From: Bryobacteraceae bacterium
GTDB taxonomy: Bacteria > Acidobacteriota > Terriglobia > Bryobacterales > Bryobacteraceae
DNA: 64,000 nt
NCBI GenBank assembly: GCA_947458745.1
Contig: CANGYQ010000016.1
Coordinates: forward strand, 1 to 64,000
Direction of reading: 5' to 3'
The position numbers and the translations under genes were made by a program. How positions within the stretch are numbered: position 1 is the stretch's first letter; every line of letters starts with the position of its first letter. The notes beneath the pieces were generated by a model. It searched no databases. It was not told where the DNA came from and saw only the letters and a program-made list of their open reading frames with translations. This document shows positions 27,709 through 35,961 of the stretch, piece by piece.

Positions 27709-29136
27709 TTGAATCGTAAGTGGAAAATCGCAATTCCAGTAGTGCTCGTGCTGGCGGGTGGCGGCGGCTATTACGCCAAAGGCAAGATTGCCGAACGTGA
27801 TATTGTGACCGTTCAGACCGGACGGTCCACGCGCCAGGATCTGGCCGCCGTGGTCACGGCCTCCGGTGAAATCAAGCCGCTGAAGTACATCAACATCGGC
27901 ACCAATGCTAACGTACCATCGCGCATCACCGACATTCTGGTGGTGGAAGGCCAAAAGGTAAAGCAGGGTCAATTGCTGGCCAAGCTGGAATCGGTACAGC
28001 CGGAGGCCGAAGTGGCCGCCCAGCGCGCCAACCTCAGTTCAACTGAAGCGGACTCAGCCGCCACGGAATCGGCGCTGAAGGTCTCGGACGAGAACATTCG
28101 CACGGCTCAAGCCTCGCTGGAGCGCAGCAAGGCGGAAGCCGATCGCGCCAAGATCTTTGTCGACCGAGCCCAGAAACTGTGGGATGAGAAAATCATCGCC
28201 CGGCAGGAACTCGATCAGCGCAAGGCTGATTTTGAAGCCACCCAGGCCGCCGTTCGCGAAGCCGAATCCCGTATCCTGCAGTTGCGGGCGCAACGCCAGC
28301 AGGCGCAAGCCACGCTGAGTTCCGCCCAACGCCGCATCACCCTGGCCCAGGCCAACTTGAAACGCGCCGCGGACGTCCTGCAGCGCACCCAGTCCGTAGC
28401 ACCGATCACCGGCGTCATCACCAACCTGCCCGTCCGCGTGGGCGAGACCGTGGTGCCCGGCATCCAGAACTCCTCCGCCAGCCTGCTGATGACCATCGCT
28501 GATATGTCGGTGATCACTGCCGAAGTGAAGGTGGATGAAACCGACATCGTCAACGTGAAGTTGCAGCAGGAAGCCGACATCACCATCGACGCCATCCCGG
28601 GCAAGACCTTCAAGGGCCGCGTCATCGAGATCGGCAACACCGCCATCCTCCGCTCCTCCGGCCTGGCCGCTTCGCAAAGCGCCGTCGCCAGCCAGGAAGC
28701 AAAAGACTTCAAGGTAGTCGTGGCGCTGGACAACCCGCCCGACGAGATCCGTCCCGGCCTCTCCTGCACGGCCAAGGTCACCACGGCCACCCGCCCCAAG
28801 GCGCTCACCATCCCCATCCAGGCGTTGACCGTTCGCCAGAAGGGCGACCTGGAAGCCAAGCCTGAAGACGACAAAAAGCAGCCGGAAGTGAAGCTGGACC
28901 CGGTGGCGGAAAAGGCCAAGAAGGAAGAGCTTCAGGGCGTTTTTGTGATCGCGGGGGACAAGGCGGTGTTCAAGAAAGTGGAGACCGGCATCACCGGGGC
29001 TACCGACATCGAGGTCACCAGTGGCCTCAATGAAGGCGACGAGATCATCACCGGCAGCTACAAGGTGATCCGCACCCTCCGCAACGATGCCAAGGTCAAG
29101 GTGGACAACAAGGCACCGAAGAAGGCAGACTCTTAA
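27709..29136 (+). CDS. HlyD/MacA-family periplasmic adaptor of an ABC efflux system
   Basis: A 475-residue membrane-fusion protein. One N-terminal membrane anchor ([19 protein letters not shown]), a biotinyl/lipoyl-like domain ([20 protein letters not shown]), a long alpha-helical hairpin (about residues 105-220, Gln/Ala/Arg-rich coiled coil), the second lipoyl half ([19 protein letters not shown]) and a beta-barrel domain follow in order. A charged Lys-rich insertion near 385-405 is unusual. The start is TTG at 27709 with AAGGAG at 27690-27695. The ABC ATPase gene is next, 23 bases downstream, so the pair resembles MacA and the ATPase part of MacB/LolD. Confidence 0.9.
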   Translation: MNRKWKIAIPVVLVLAGGGGYYAKGKIAERDIVTVQTGRSTRQDLAAVVTASGEIKPLKYINIGTNANVPSRITDILVVEGQKVKQGQLLAKLESVQPEAEVAAQRANLSSTEADSAATESALKVSDENIRTAQASLERSKAEADRAKIFVDRAQKLWDEKIIARQELDQRKADFEATQAAVREAESRILQLRAQRQQAQATLSSAQRRITLAQANLKRAADVLQRTQSVAPITGVITNLPVRVGETVVPGIQNSSASLLMTIADMSVITAEVKVDETDIVNVKLQQEADITIDAIPGKTFKGRVIEIGNTAILRSSGLAASQSAVASQEAKDFKVVVALDNPPDEIRPGLSCTAKVTTATRPKALTIPIQALTVRQKGDLEAKPEDDKKQPEVKLDPVAEKAKKEELQGVFVIAGDKAVFKKVETGITGATDIEVTSGLNEGDEIITGSYKVIRTLRNDAKVKVDNKAPKKADS

Positions 29137-29159
29137 GAAGGATAGATCGCAAACCACTC

Positions 29160-29900
29160 ATGCCAACGGCCGCCGAAGAAGATCTCAAAGCAAAGGGCGA
29201 TCAGCTCAAAAAAGACGGAATCGTCATCCGTACTTACGACCTCTGGAAAACCTACCAAATGGGCGACCAGACGATTAACGCCGTCTCCGGCTGCGATATT
29301 GAAATCAAGTACGGCGAATACGTCGCCATCATGGGCCCCTCGGGTTCCGGCAAATCAACGTTGATGAACCTGATCGGCTGCCTGGATACCCCGACCAAGG
29401 GTCAGTACTTCATCAACGGACGCCCGGCCTCGGCCATGTCCGATGATGAACTGGCGCGCATCCGGAACAAGGAAATCGGCTTCGTCTTCCAGACCTTCAA
29501 TCTGCTGGCGCGGGCCTCCGCGTTGCACAACGTCGAGCTACCGCTGATCTACGCCGGCATGTCGGCGGAAGTGCGCGCCGAAAAGGCCCGTACGCGTCTG
29601 CGCCAGGTCGATCTGGAGCAGCGCATGTTCCACAAGCCGAACGAACTCTCGGGCGGGCAGCGCCAGCGCGTGGCCATCGCCCGAGCCCTGGTCAACGACC
29701 CCGCCATTCTCCTGGCCGACGAACCGACCGGAGCTCTCGATACCGCCACCGGTATTGAAATCATGGGTCTGTTTGATCGCCTGCACCAGCAAGGCAACAC
29801 CATCATCGTCGTCACCCACGAACATGACATCGCGCTCTACGCCCACCGCGTCATCCATATCCGCGATGGCAAAGTGGAAAAGGACGAAAAAATCAAGTAA
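29160..29900 (+). CDS. ABC transporter ATP-binding protein, MacB/LolD type
   Basis: A 246-residue nucleotide-binding subunit. Walker A is GPSGSGKST, the Q-loop lies in [10 protein letters not shown], the signature is [15 protein letters not shown], Walker B is [13 protein letters not shown] and the switch histidine [10 protein letters not shown]. The phrase [20 protein letters not shown] is typical of LolD/MacB lipoprotein or peptide exporters. A permease with a large periplasmic domain is expected beside it, but a terminator-like hairpin and rpsT follow instead. It should work with the upstream MacA-like adaptor and an unlinked permease. Confidence 0.92.
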   Translation: MPTAAEEDLKAKGDQLKKDGIVIRTYDLWKTYQMGDQTINAVSGCDIEIKYGEYVAIMGPSGSGKSTLMNLIGCLDTPTKGQYFINGRPASAMSDDELARIRNKEIGFVFQTFNLLARASALHNVELPLIYAGMSAEVRAEKARTRLRQVDLEQRMFHKPNELSGGQRQRVAIARALVNDPAILLADEPTGALDTATGIEIMGLFDRLHQQGNTIIVVTHEHDIALYAHRVIHIRDGKVEKDEKIK

Positions 29901-29942
29901 GTTCTCTGGCTGCCGTTCGCGTCAGCCATCCCGGAAAGGACC

Positions 29943-29988
29943 AACCCCAGCAGCACGGGCCCAGCCCGATGTTTCTGGGGTTTTTCTT
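29943..29988 (+). terminator. Branched hairpin terminator after the ABC ATPase gene
   Basis: AACCCCAG (29943-29950) pairs with CTGGGGTT (29975-29982); inside it CGGGC (29956-29960) pairs with GCCCG (29964-29968). The closing stem runs into TTTTTCTT. It separates the efflux genes from rpsT. Confidence 0.6.
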
Positions 29989-30040
29989 CGTCGCGGCACC
30001 CATTCCGAAGCGTCGAAATCCAGCGGGAGGACAATGCCAT

Positions 30041-30069
30041 TTGACGCCGTGCGTTCAACAAGTTATCCT
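30041..30069 (+). promoter_or_regulatory. Putative promoter of rpsT
   Basis: TTGACG (30041-30046) and TATCCT (30064-30069) are 17 bases apart. The start codon of rpsT is 39 bases further on. Confidence 0.4.
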
Positions 30070-30107
30070 GGGTTTTGTACATCGTCTAAGGAAACTCGAG
30101 AAGTCAC

Positions 30108-30374
30108 ATGGCAAATACCGTATCCTCCCTCAAGCGCGTCCGCATCACTGAACGGCGCACGGCAATCAACCAGGCCCGCAAAACGCGCCTGCGCAACCAG
30201 ATCCGCAGCATGCGCAAGCTGATCGCTGAAAAGAATGCCGCCGCTGCCCTGGCCGCGCTGCCGGCAACGTTCTCCGTGGTCGACAAAGCGGCAAAGCTGG
30301 GCGTGATCAAGAAGAACACCGCCTCGCGCTACAAGAGCCGTTTGGCCCACCACGTCAAGAAGCTGTCCGCCTAG
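30108..30374 (+). CDS. rpsT: 30S ribosomal protein S20
   Basis: An 88-residue basic ribosomal protein that binds 16S rRNA early in 30S assembly. The helix-rich sequence [20 protein letters not shown] then [14 protein letters not shown], and a terminal [18 protein letters not shown], match bS20 throughout. It stands alone, with a hairpin before it and after it, and its own promoter-like hexamers upstream, so it is probably a monocistronic gene. Confidence 0.97.
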   Translation: MANTVSSLKRVRITERRTAINQARKTRLRNQIRSMRKLIAEKNAAAALAALPATFSVVDKAAKLGVIKKNTASRYKSRLAHHVKKLSA

Positions 30375-30419
30375 TCTAGGCGCCTGGCCAGCAGTTCCAA
30401 GAATTCCCGCAGTTCACCA

Positions 30420-30454
30420 ATGCCCTGGGGTCCGCCCCGGGGCATTTCCTTTGG
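30420..30454 (+). terminator. Terminator after rpsT
   Basis: ATGCCCTGGGG (30420-30430) pairs with CCCCGGGGCAT (30435-30445), an eleven-base stem with one G-U pair and a TCCG loop, then TTCCTTTGG. It also lies before the 3' end of the convergent holA gene. Confidence 0.6.
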
Positions 30455-30470
30455 CTGAAGCAGCCGCCTG

Positions 30471-31505
30471 CTAGGCCTTCGCAGTCAGACTCCACACAAA
30501 CTGCTCCATCGCCGTCCGATCATCCGGCCGCGTATCACGCAAGGCCCGGTCCGCCTCAAAGGTCAGCTGGATGGCTCGCCGCAGCCGTTGGGGAGTAAAG
30601 GCGGTTAACGTATCAGCCAGTTGCTCCGCCCGTGACCGCCACATGGCCACGCCCAGCTTCTGGAAATGGCCCTGGATCTGCCCCGCCCCGCGCAACCCGG
30701 CCTCCGACGCCACCAGCGCCAGCCGGAACTGAGTCCCCAGAAAGGTCAGCACCAGCGGCAGGTACTCGCCCTCCCGGACCATCACATCCAGCAGGTCGAG
30801 AGAACCCCGCCGGTCACTCCGCGCCAGCGCATTCACCAGCGAGAACAAGGTGGCCGTGCGAGCATTCGGGATCAGCGTACCCAGCTCCGCATCCGTCAGC
30901 GGCCGGCCGGGCGCAAACAGCGATAGCTTCTCCACCTCACTGGTGATCCGCGCCGCATCCGCCCCCAGCGCCTCCACCAGCATCTCCACCTGCGCCCCGG
31001 TCAACTTCAAGCCATGTTGCGCGGCGCTCTCCCGCACCAACTGGCCCGCCTCCTGGTCAGAGAACGGTGGAAACTCCACCACCACCGGCACCGCCGCATA
31101 GAACTTCCGGACGCGCTCCAGTTTGGCCTTGTCGTCGGCGTCAAATCCGTAGCGGGAACAATCCAGCACCAGCACCGTCCCGGGCGTCGGGTTGCGGATA
31201 TAGGCCGCCAGGGGCGACACCGGGCCATCGTCGTCTTCCTTGGCGGTCAAGCGCTTGGGCAGGGCTGCTTCGGCGCTGGTCACCCACATCAGGCGCTCGG
31301 TCGCAAATAAAGAGAGCGAACTGGCGTCATCAATCACCGCGGCCAGACTCAACTCATCCAGGTCGAACCGCGTGGTCTCGCCGCCCACCACTTCGGCCAT
31401 CAGCTCCTTGATGCGCCGCCGGGAATACGCATCCGGCCCGACAAACAGCAGCACGGGCGGCACCTTGCCCCGCTTCAGCTGAGCTTCCAGGTCCAGGCGT
31501 GTCAT
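30471..31505 (-). CDS. holA: DNA polymerase III delta subunit
   Basis: A 344-residue clamp-loader subunit that opens the sliding clamp. It has the order of HolA: LKRGKVPPVLLFVGPDAYSR, an AAA+-like domain (residues about 15-200) with VLVLDCSRYG, then helical domains containing LGADAARITSEVEKLSLFAP, ARTATLFSLVNALARSD and the C-terminal AIQLTFEADRALRDTRP. The ATG at 31505 was chosen because upstream residues are unrelated to the family. It is directly downstream of lptE on the same strand, the common lptE-holA order, and ends the psd-pssA-asd-like operon. Confidence 0.92.
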   Translation of the reverse strand: MTRLDLEAQLKRGKVPPVLLFVGPDAYSRRRIKELMAEVVGGETTRFDLDELSLAAVIDDASSLSLFATERLMWVTSAEAALPKRLTAKEDDDGPVSPLAAYIRNPTPGTVLVLDCSRYGFDADDKAKLERVRKFYAAVPVVVEFPPFSDQEAGQLVRESAAQHGLKLTGAQVEMLVEALGADAARITSEVEKLSLFAPGRPLTDAELGTLIPNARTATLFSLVNALARSDRRGSLDLLDVMVREGEYLPLVLTFLGTQFRLALVASEAGLRGAGQIQGHFQKLGVAMWRSRAEQLADTLTAFTPQRLRRAIQLTFEADRALRDTRPDDRTAMEQFVWSLTAKA

Positions 31506-31521
31506 GGTTGATCCGCCACCA

Positions 31522-32055
31522 TCAGAAATTCTCGAGCACCGCCGAAACCACCCGCCGCGCCACTTCCACCGACAGCCGCTGAAACGCCGGCGTGCTCTCG
31601 TCAAAATACTGCGCCGGATCGGTGGAGATCTCATAGCGCTGGCGCATCATGAAGCCGGGCTGGTTCACCAGCAGCTTGCCGGTCTGGCGCTCCTTCAGCT
31701 GGATCGCCAGGTTCGCCACCACTTCCACGCCCGCGGCGCGATTGGTGATCGGGTCAAAGATGGTAGGGAACACCACAATGCTCAACACCTGGCCCTGCAG
31801 AATGGCGTCCGCCGCCGCCGGGTCCTGGACGATCTGATAGCGGGTCCGGGAGATAAACTCCCGCGCGATCAAGGCCGGCAGGCGGTCCGTCATTCGGTAC
31901 CGGGTGGTGGGATTGTTAAACGGCACCACCGCCACAGTCTTGATGGTCTTGGGGATCGTGTCCGCTGTGCCGGCCAGGTGATAGCCGCAACCGGCCAGCC
32001 CGGCCACCAGCGGCAGCGCCAGCAGATCGCGCCGCAACATCGTCCGCAACGTCAT
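31522..32055 (-). CDS. lptE: LPS-assembly lipoprotein LptE
   Basis: A 177-residue outer-membrane lipoprotein that plugs the LptD barrel for LPS insertion. The signal peptide ends in a lipobox LAGC with the lipidated cysteine at residue 23 (VAGLAGCGYHLAG). The GYHL start, TIPKTIKTVAVVPFNNPTTR, DAILQGQVLSI and the C-terminal amphipathic helix FQRLSVEVARRVVSAVLENF fit the LptE/RlpB family. It overlaps the upstream Asd-like gene by ATGA and precedes holA by 16 bases. lptD is not in the window. Confidence 0.9.
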   Translation of the reverse strand: MTLRTMLRRDLLALPLVAGLAGCGYHLAGTADTIPKTIKTVAVVPFNNPTTRYRMTDRLPALIAREFISRTRYQIVQDPAAADAILQGQVLSIVVFPTIFDPITNRAAGVEVVANLAIQLKERQTGKLLVNQPGFMMRQRYEISTDPAQYFDESTPAFQRLSVEVARRVVSAVLENF

Positions 32056-32936
32056 TGCACCCGCCGGGTGGATTGCTCAATCACCGACGCCGCCGCCAGC
32101 AGAGCATTCTCCGCCACCAGCCGCAGGTTATCCGATGCCACCCAGAACCACGCCGCCCGCGGACCATCCGCAATAATCCGGTCCAACACCAGACCGCTTT
32201 CCCCGGCAATGCCCGAATTCGTGGCCGGACCCTCATCTTCGGTCCGGACTTCCCGGAACGGCCGGGCCAGCGCTTCCACCGTCACGTCGGCCTCAAAACT
32301 CACCCACGCGGAAGCCGTGTAGCCATGAAAAACCGGCGCCTGCACCAGCCGCAGCGATAGCCACGGTGTCTCGCCATAAAGCGCCGTCAGATCCTCCTCA
32401 AGGCGTTGCTGCTGTTCATCCAGGCTCTCCGGAGCCTCCACGCCCCAGCGCGGCAGCAGATTAAAGGCCACCTGCTCGTCATAAACCGACTTGGGCAACG
32501 GGCGCAGATTCAGCAGGGCGATCGTCTGCTCCTGCAGCTCCTCAATCGCAGCCTGCCCTTGCTGGCTGGCGGGCTCAAACAACGTAATCACCGCCTGCCG
32601 GATCGGGGCCACGGCCGCCAGCCGGCGGAACAGCAGGATCAACAGAATCGCCGCCGGATGGGCAATCCGGATCTGTTTCGATTCGGGCGTCAGGTAGTGC
32701 TCCGGCTCGGCCATCGGAGCCCGCAGGACGCCGCGCTTCTCCAGCCGGGCCACGTGGATCAGCGTCGCGCCGGGGGCTGGCCGCAGGGCGACGTCGGTGG
32801 TCGCATCTGTTCCCGCGATGAACACCACTTCCGCCTGATCCGGATTGACCACCTCCGCCAGAGGCCGGTCCGTGAGGATTTCGAGAATCTCCCGTCCCAG
32901 CAGCGTTTCGCTCCCAACAATCGCTACCTTAGCCAA
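32052..32936 (-). CDS. Degenerate aspartate-semialdehyde-dehydrogenase homologue
   Basis: A 294-residue protein with Asd/ArgC topology. The N-terminus VAIVGSETLLGREILEILTD is the Rossmann start, and the C-terminal dimerisation domain includes VQAPVFHGYTASAWVSFEAD, with the histidine region intact. At the catalytic position, where Asd has a cysteine in an NPNC-type motif, the sequence reads RIAHPAAILLILLFRRL: no cysteine is present. The protein is about 40 residues shorter than active Asd. It is probably a pseudoenzyme or a binding subunit. It lies between pssA (overlap 8 bases) and lptE (overlap 4 bases), an envelope context rather than lysine synthesis. Confidence 0.75.
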   Translation of the reverse strand: MAKVAIVGSETLLGREILEILTDRPLAEVVNPDQAEVVFIAGTDATTDVALRPAPGATLIHVARLEKRGVLRAPMAEPEHYLTPESKQIRIAHPAAILLILLFRRLAAVAPIRQAVITLFEPASQQGQAAIEELQEQTIALLNLRPLPKSVYDEQVAFNLLPRWGVEAPESLDEQQQRLEEDLTALYGETPWLSLRLVQAPVFHGYTASAWVSFEADVTVEALARPFREVRTEDEGPATNSGIAGESGLVLDRIIADGPRAAWFWVASDNLRLVAENALLAAASVIEQSTRRVQ

Positions 32937-33795
32937 TGGGGTTCCCTTCCGGCTCGCCCGCCGCCGCCGGCTCGCCCTGCACCTTGCGTTTCAGTGCACC
33001 GGCAATCTTCACTATGACGCCGCTTCCACAATAGAACGTCCCCAGCGCCAGCAACGCGGGCCGCGAGTAGTTCCAGAAGACATAAATGATCGCGCCCAAC
33101 AGAACAATCGAAACCGGGGACCGCGGGTGCAGCAGGTTCAAATCCTTAAAGCTGCGGTACCGCCACGTGCAGACCATCAGAAACGCCAGAAGAGCCACCA
33201 GTGCCAACCAGGCTACCGATGCCATCCAGTTGGTCACGGGCGTCCGGCCCACAAAATAGACAATCGCCGCCAACATGCCCGCCGCCGCCGGAATCGGCAG
33301 CCCGACAAAGTACTTCTTACCGGGACGCCCGGGATTGGAGGGGACCGCGTTGGTGGTGATATTGAAGCGCGCCAACCGCATCGCGCCGCACAGCAGGAAG
33401 ATGAAGGATAGAAAATAGCCGGCTTGGTAGAGATGTTCACGGCCGATGGGAGCCTGCGAAAAATCGACGAAGTAGACGCCCCACACAAAGGCCAGCACCG
33501 CCGGAGCCAGTCCAAAGCCAATCACATCCGCCAGCGAATCCATCTCCCGGCCAAAATCAGAAACCGTGTTCGTCATGCGGGCAATGCGGCCATCCAGGCC
33601 ATCAATCGCCACGCCCATCCCGATAAATGCGGCCGCCTTGTCGAAGTTTTGTGCGCTGGAGGGGTCCCCGGCGGCCTGCCGGATCGCGCCTTCGATCGTT
33701 TGGAAGATGGACAGAAAGCCCAGAAAGACATTACCCGCCGTGAACAAGGTGGGCAGTGCATACGCCGCCCGGCGCGGCGGCTTGGGAATCTTCAT
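32929..33795 (-). CDS. pssA: CDP-diacylglycerol-serine O-phosphatidyltransferase
   Basis: A 288-residue membrane enzyme making phosphatidylserine from CDP-diacylglycerol and serine. The CDP-alcohol phosphatidyltransferase motif is complete in GVAIDGLDGRIARMTNTVSD and FGREMDSLADVIGFG, with both catalytic aspartates. Several membrane helices follow (APAVLAFVWGVYF, AAGMLAAIVYFVG, LALVALLAFLMV). The C-terminus carries a Glu/Gly-rich soluble tail. It follows psd by 22 bases, so the two make the phosphatidylethanolamine branch in one operon. Confidence 0.93.
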   Translation of the reverse strand: MKIPKPPRRAAYALPTLFTAGNVFLGFLSIFQTIEGAIRQAAGDPSSAQNFDKAAAFIGMGVAIDGLDGRIARMTNTVSDFGREMDSLADVIGFGLAPAVLAFVWGVYFVDFSQAPIGREHLYQAGYFLSFIFLLCGAMRLARFNITTNAVPSNPGRPGKKYFVGLPIPAAAGMLAAIVYFVGRTPVTNWMASVAWLALVALLAFLMVCTWRYRSFKDLNLLHPRSPVSIVLLGAIIYVFWNYSRPALLALGTFYCGSGVIVKIAGALKRKVQGEPAAAGEPEGNPIG

Positions 33796-33817
33796 CAGTG
33801 TGCCTCTCCTCGAAACT

Positions 33818-34417
33818 CTATCGAACCCGGTTGGCCACCACGGAAGAGCCGGCGGAAACGCGATCGCCTTCCTTCACGGCCAACTTCCACTCGGGTCCCA
33901 TCACGATATCGACGCGCGAGCCAAACTGGATCAACCCGATCCGCTGCCCGGCCGTCACCCGGTCCCCCGGCTTCTGGTAGCAGATGATGCGGCGGGCAAT
34001 CAGGCCGGCGATCTGGCTAAACACCACCGTCGTGCCGTCGCCTTCCACCGTCAAAGTATTCTGCTCATTCTGCGTGGACGCTTCTTCTTTGCTCGCCACC
34101 AGAAACTTGCCCGGCTGATACTCAATCTTGGTGATCGTGCCGGTGATCGGCGTGCGGTTGACGTGAACGTCAAAGACATTCAGAAAAATCGCCACCCGCG
34201 TCCGGTCCCCTTCCGGTTTGATCATCACCACCTTGCCGTCGGCGGGAGAAACCATCACGGGGCCGGGCGGAATCACCCGCTCCGGGTCGCGAAAGAACCA
34301 CAAACAAAAGATCGCCAGAATGTAGAAAGGCAAAGCCGCATAGGCATTCGAGAAATAACCAATCGCAAAGCCAAGCAGCGTCAGCCCCAGCGCGTAATAA
34401 AGCCCGGTAATCACCAT
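33818..34417 (-). CDS. psd: Phosphatidylserine decarboxylase, short membrane type
   Basis: A 199-residue enzyme converting phosphatidylserine to phosphatidylethanolamine, using a pyruvoyl group made by self-cleavage. The conserved FFRDPERVIPPGP and VVSPADGKV-type motif (MVSPADGKVVMI), IFLNVFDVHVNRTPI and the cleavage site FGSRVDIVM (serine becomes pyruvoyl) are present. The short form with two N-terminal membrane helices (about residues 4-42) fits the Psd class found outside gamma-proteobacteria. It is the first gene of the psd-pssA-asd-like-lptE-holA unit. Confidence 0.93.
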   Translation of the reverse strand: MVITGLYYALGLTLLGFAIGYFSNAYAALPFYILAIFCLWFFRDPERVIPPGPVMVSPADGKVVMIKPEGDRTRVAIFLNVFDVHVNRTPITGTITKIEYQPGKFLVASKEEASTQNEQNTLTVEGDGTTVVFSQIAGLIARRIICYQKPGDRVTAGQRIGLIQFGSRVDIVMGPEWKLAVKEGDRVSAGSSVVANRVR

Positions 34418-34501
34418 CCGTTGATTAGTTTCGCACGGCAGCCCCCAAACTAGTGTGACAACCGTTGCGTCAGTGGCCTCGTACCGCCCGCGGGAGACTG
34501 C

Positions 34502-34930
34502 CTACGGGCGGGCCTGCAGTTCAATCTCCGCCAGCCGGGCCTTCACCAGCTTCTTCACCAGGGCCAACCGCGGCGGCTGATCCAGCGGAAACTGGAAGCC
34601 GCCTTTCGAACTCGAGAACTCCCTCAATTCCTCCGCCAGCACCGTCATCACGCGGGAGCTCATCGGGAAGTACCCGCAATGCTTCTTAAACGCCGCGTAG
34701 CCCGCCAGCCGCACCTGTTTGCGGCCCACGCTCCGGCCGAACGCCGGCATCCCGTAGGACATCGCTTCGTTCGCCTCGGCCGGGACGGCGGATCGGAGGG
34801 CTGCCCGCAATTGCCGCAGCGTGGTCTGTGCGGGTTCCGGCACGGCGTCCAGGTAAGCCTCCACCTGTAGCGGACCGTTCTCCATCGGTGAGACGCCTAC
34901 CTTCTGTTTGCGCCCGTCGGTCTTTTTCAT
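34502..34930 (-). CDS. YdhG/DUF1801-like protein
   Basis: A 142-residue cytoplasmic protein of the DUF1801 (YdhG, iron-chaperone-like) family. It shows VEAYLDAVPEPAQTTLRQLR, AMSYGMPAFG, VRLAGYAAFKKHCGYFPM and a C-terminal FPLDQPPRLALVKKLVKAR. Family members bind small ligands; function remains unclear. The ATG at 34930 has a GGGAGG site four bases upstream in the gene direction and overlaps the isochorismatase-fold gene stop by ATGA, indicating a two-gene unit. Confidence 0.85.
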   Translation of the reverse strand: MKKTDGRKQKVGVSPMENGPLQVEAYLDAVPEPAQTTLRQLRAALRSAVPAEANEAMSYGMPAFGRSVGRKQVRLAGYAAFKKHCGYFPMSSRVMTVLAEELREFSSSKGGFQFPLDQPPRLALVKKLVKARLAEIELQARP

Positions 34931-35508
34931 GATCCCTCCCCGGTGGCCAGAATATCGCGGGTCCGCACCACCACGGCATATTCGCCACTCAGGTTCGCCA
35001 ACGACATGGCGTGCACTTCCTCGGCCGTGCGCCACACTCCGTTCCAGTCTTCGCGGTCAAAAGTGAAGCAGCCGTCCTCCACCAGGTAAACGGCAAATCC
35101 CAGATTGCCCGCCATCCGCACGGTGGCTTCAACGGAGTTGTTGGTGATCACGCCCGCCACCACCAGCGTCGTCTGGCCAGCCCGCCGCAGCCGCGCCTCC
35201 AGGTCTGTGCCGACAAAGGCGCTATTGGTCCGCTTGGCGATCACCGTTTCGCCCTCCACTGGGGCGGTTCCGGGCTTGAAATGGTGCCCCGGTTGACCGG
35301 GCCGGTAGTGTGAATCAGTGAAGGTGGAATCATGCCGGACGTGGTAAACCGGCCCGCCCGCATGCCGCCACCAGGCCAGCAACGCGGCCACGTTGGACTC
35401 CGCCTGGGGGTTGTTGCGGCGGCCCCAAGAAGGGTGATCGATGGCTTGCTGCAGATCGATCAGAAGCAATGCCGCGTTGGCTGGCAGAATTGGCGGGCCC
35501 GGCATCAT
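34927..35508 (-). CDS. Isochorismatase-fold protein with Ser at the usual Cys position
   Basis: A 193-residue alpha/beta cysteine-hydrolase-like protein. The catalytic aspartate lies in ALLLIDLQQAID, the lysine in VIAKRTNSAFVG, but the nucleophile segment reads VAGVITNNSVEATVRMAG, with serine where amidases have cysteine. Some subfamilies share this TNNSV form, so it may still be an enzyme on other substrates. The ATG at 35508 (or 35505) was chosen because the longer frame to 35763 covers the divergent small gene and has no family character. It couples to the DUF1801 gene. Confidence 0.85.
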   Translation of the reverse strand: MMPGPPILPANAALLLIDLQQAIDHPSWGRRNNPQAESNVAALLAWWRHAGGPVYHVRHDSTFTDSHYRPGQPGHHFKPGTAPVEGETVIAKRTNSAFVGTDLEARLRRAGQTTLVVAGVITNNSVEATVRMAGNLGFAVYLVEDGCFTFDREDWNGVWRTAEEVHAMSLANLSGEYAVVVRTRDILATGEGS

Positions 35509-35532
35509 TCCAAAGTATGACAATCTGGGCTT

Positions 35533-35847
35533 ATGCTCCGGTTGTTGCTCCTGTTCGCGCTGCTGGCGGCCTGGCCGCTGCTGGCCCAACTCCCGTCCAA
35601 TCCCACCTCGCCCGACCAGACCCCGCCCGTGCGCCTGCCTGACGGCCGGCTGCAAAGCGAGGCCATCCTGGAAGCCGAGCACGCGCAAACCATGAAGGAT
35701 CTGGAGGAGATCAAGAAGCTGCTTGGTGAAGTGGAAGCGGCGCTGGAAAAGGACACCCGCCACGTCCTCTCGCTACCGTCGCTGAAGAAACTGGAAGAAA
35801 TCGAAAAACGAGCCCGGAAGATCCGCTCCCGGATGTCTCGGAACTAG
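35533..35847 (+). CDS. Small exported coiled-coil protein, unknown
   Basis: A 104-residue protein with a signal peptide (MLRLLLLFALLAAWPLLAQ), a Pro-rich spacer (SNPTSPDQTPPVRLPDG) and a charged helical region (TMKDLEEIKKLLGEVEAALE, then LKKLEEIEKRARKIRSR) likely to form a coiled coil. No family is recognised. It is divergent from the isochorismatase-like gene with 24 bases between starts, so the promoters overlap the coding ends. Confidence 0.6.
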   Translation: MLRLLLLFALLAAWPLLAQLPSNPTSPDQTPPVRLPDGRLQSEAILEAEHAQTMKDLEEIKKLLGEVEAALEKDTRHVLSLPSLKKLEEIEKRARKIRSRMSRN

Positions 35848-35961
35848 CCGTAACGGTATCCTTGAGTCTTGTGTGCCTTTGGCACACCGGGCCCTCACTA
35901 ATGGCCCAACAGAGCGGAGTTTGCGCGGCACAGCGTGGAATGCCGGAGGAGTTAGCAACGA

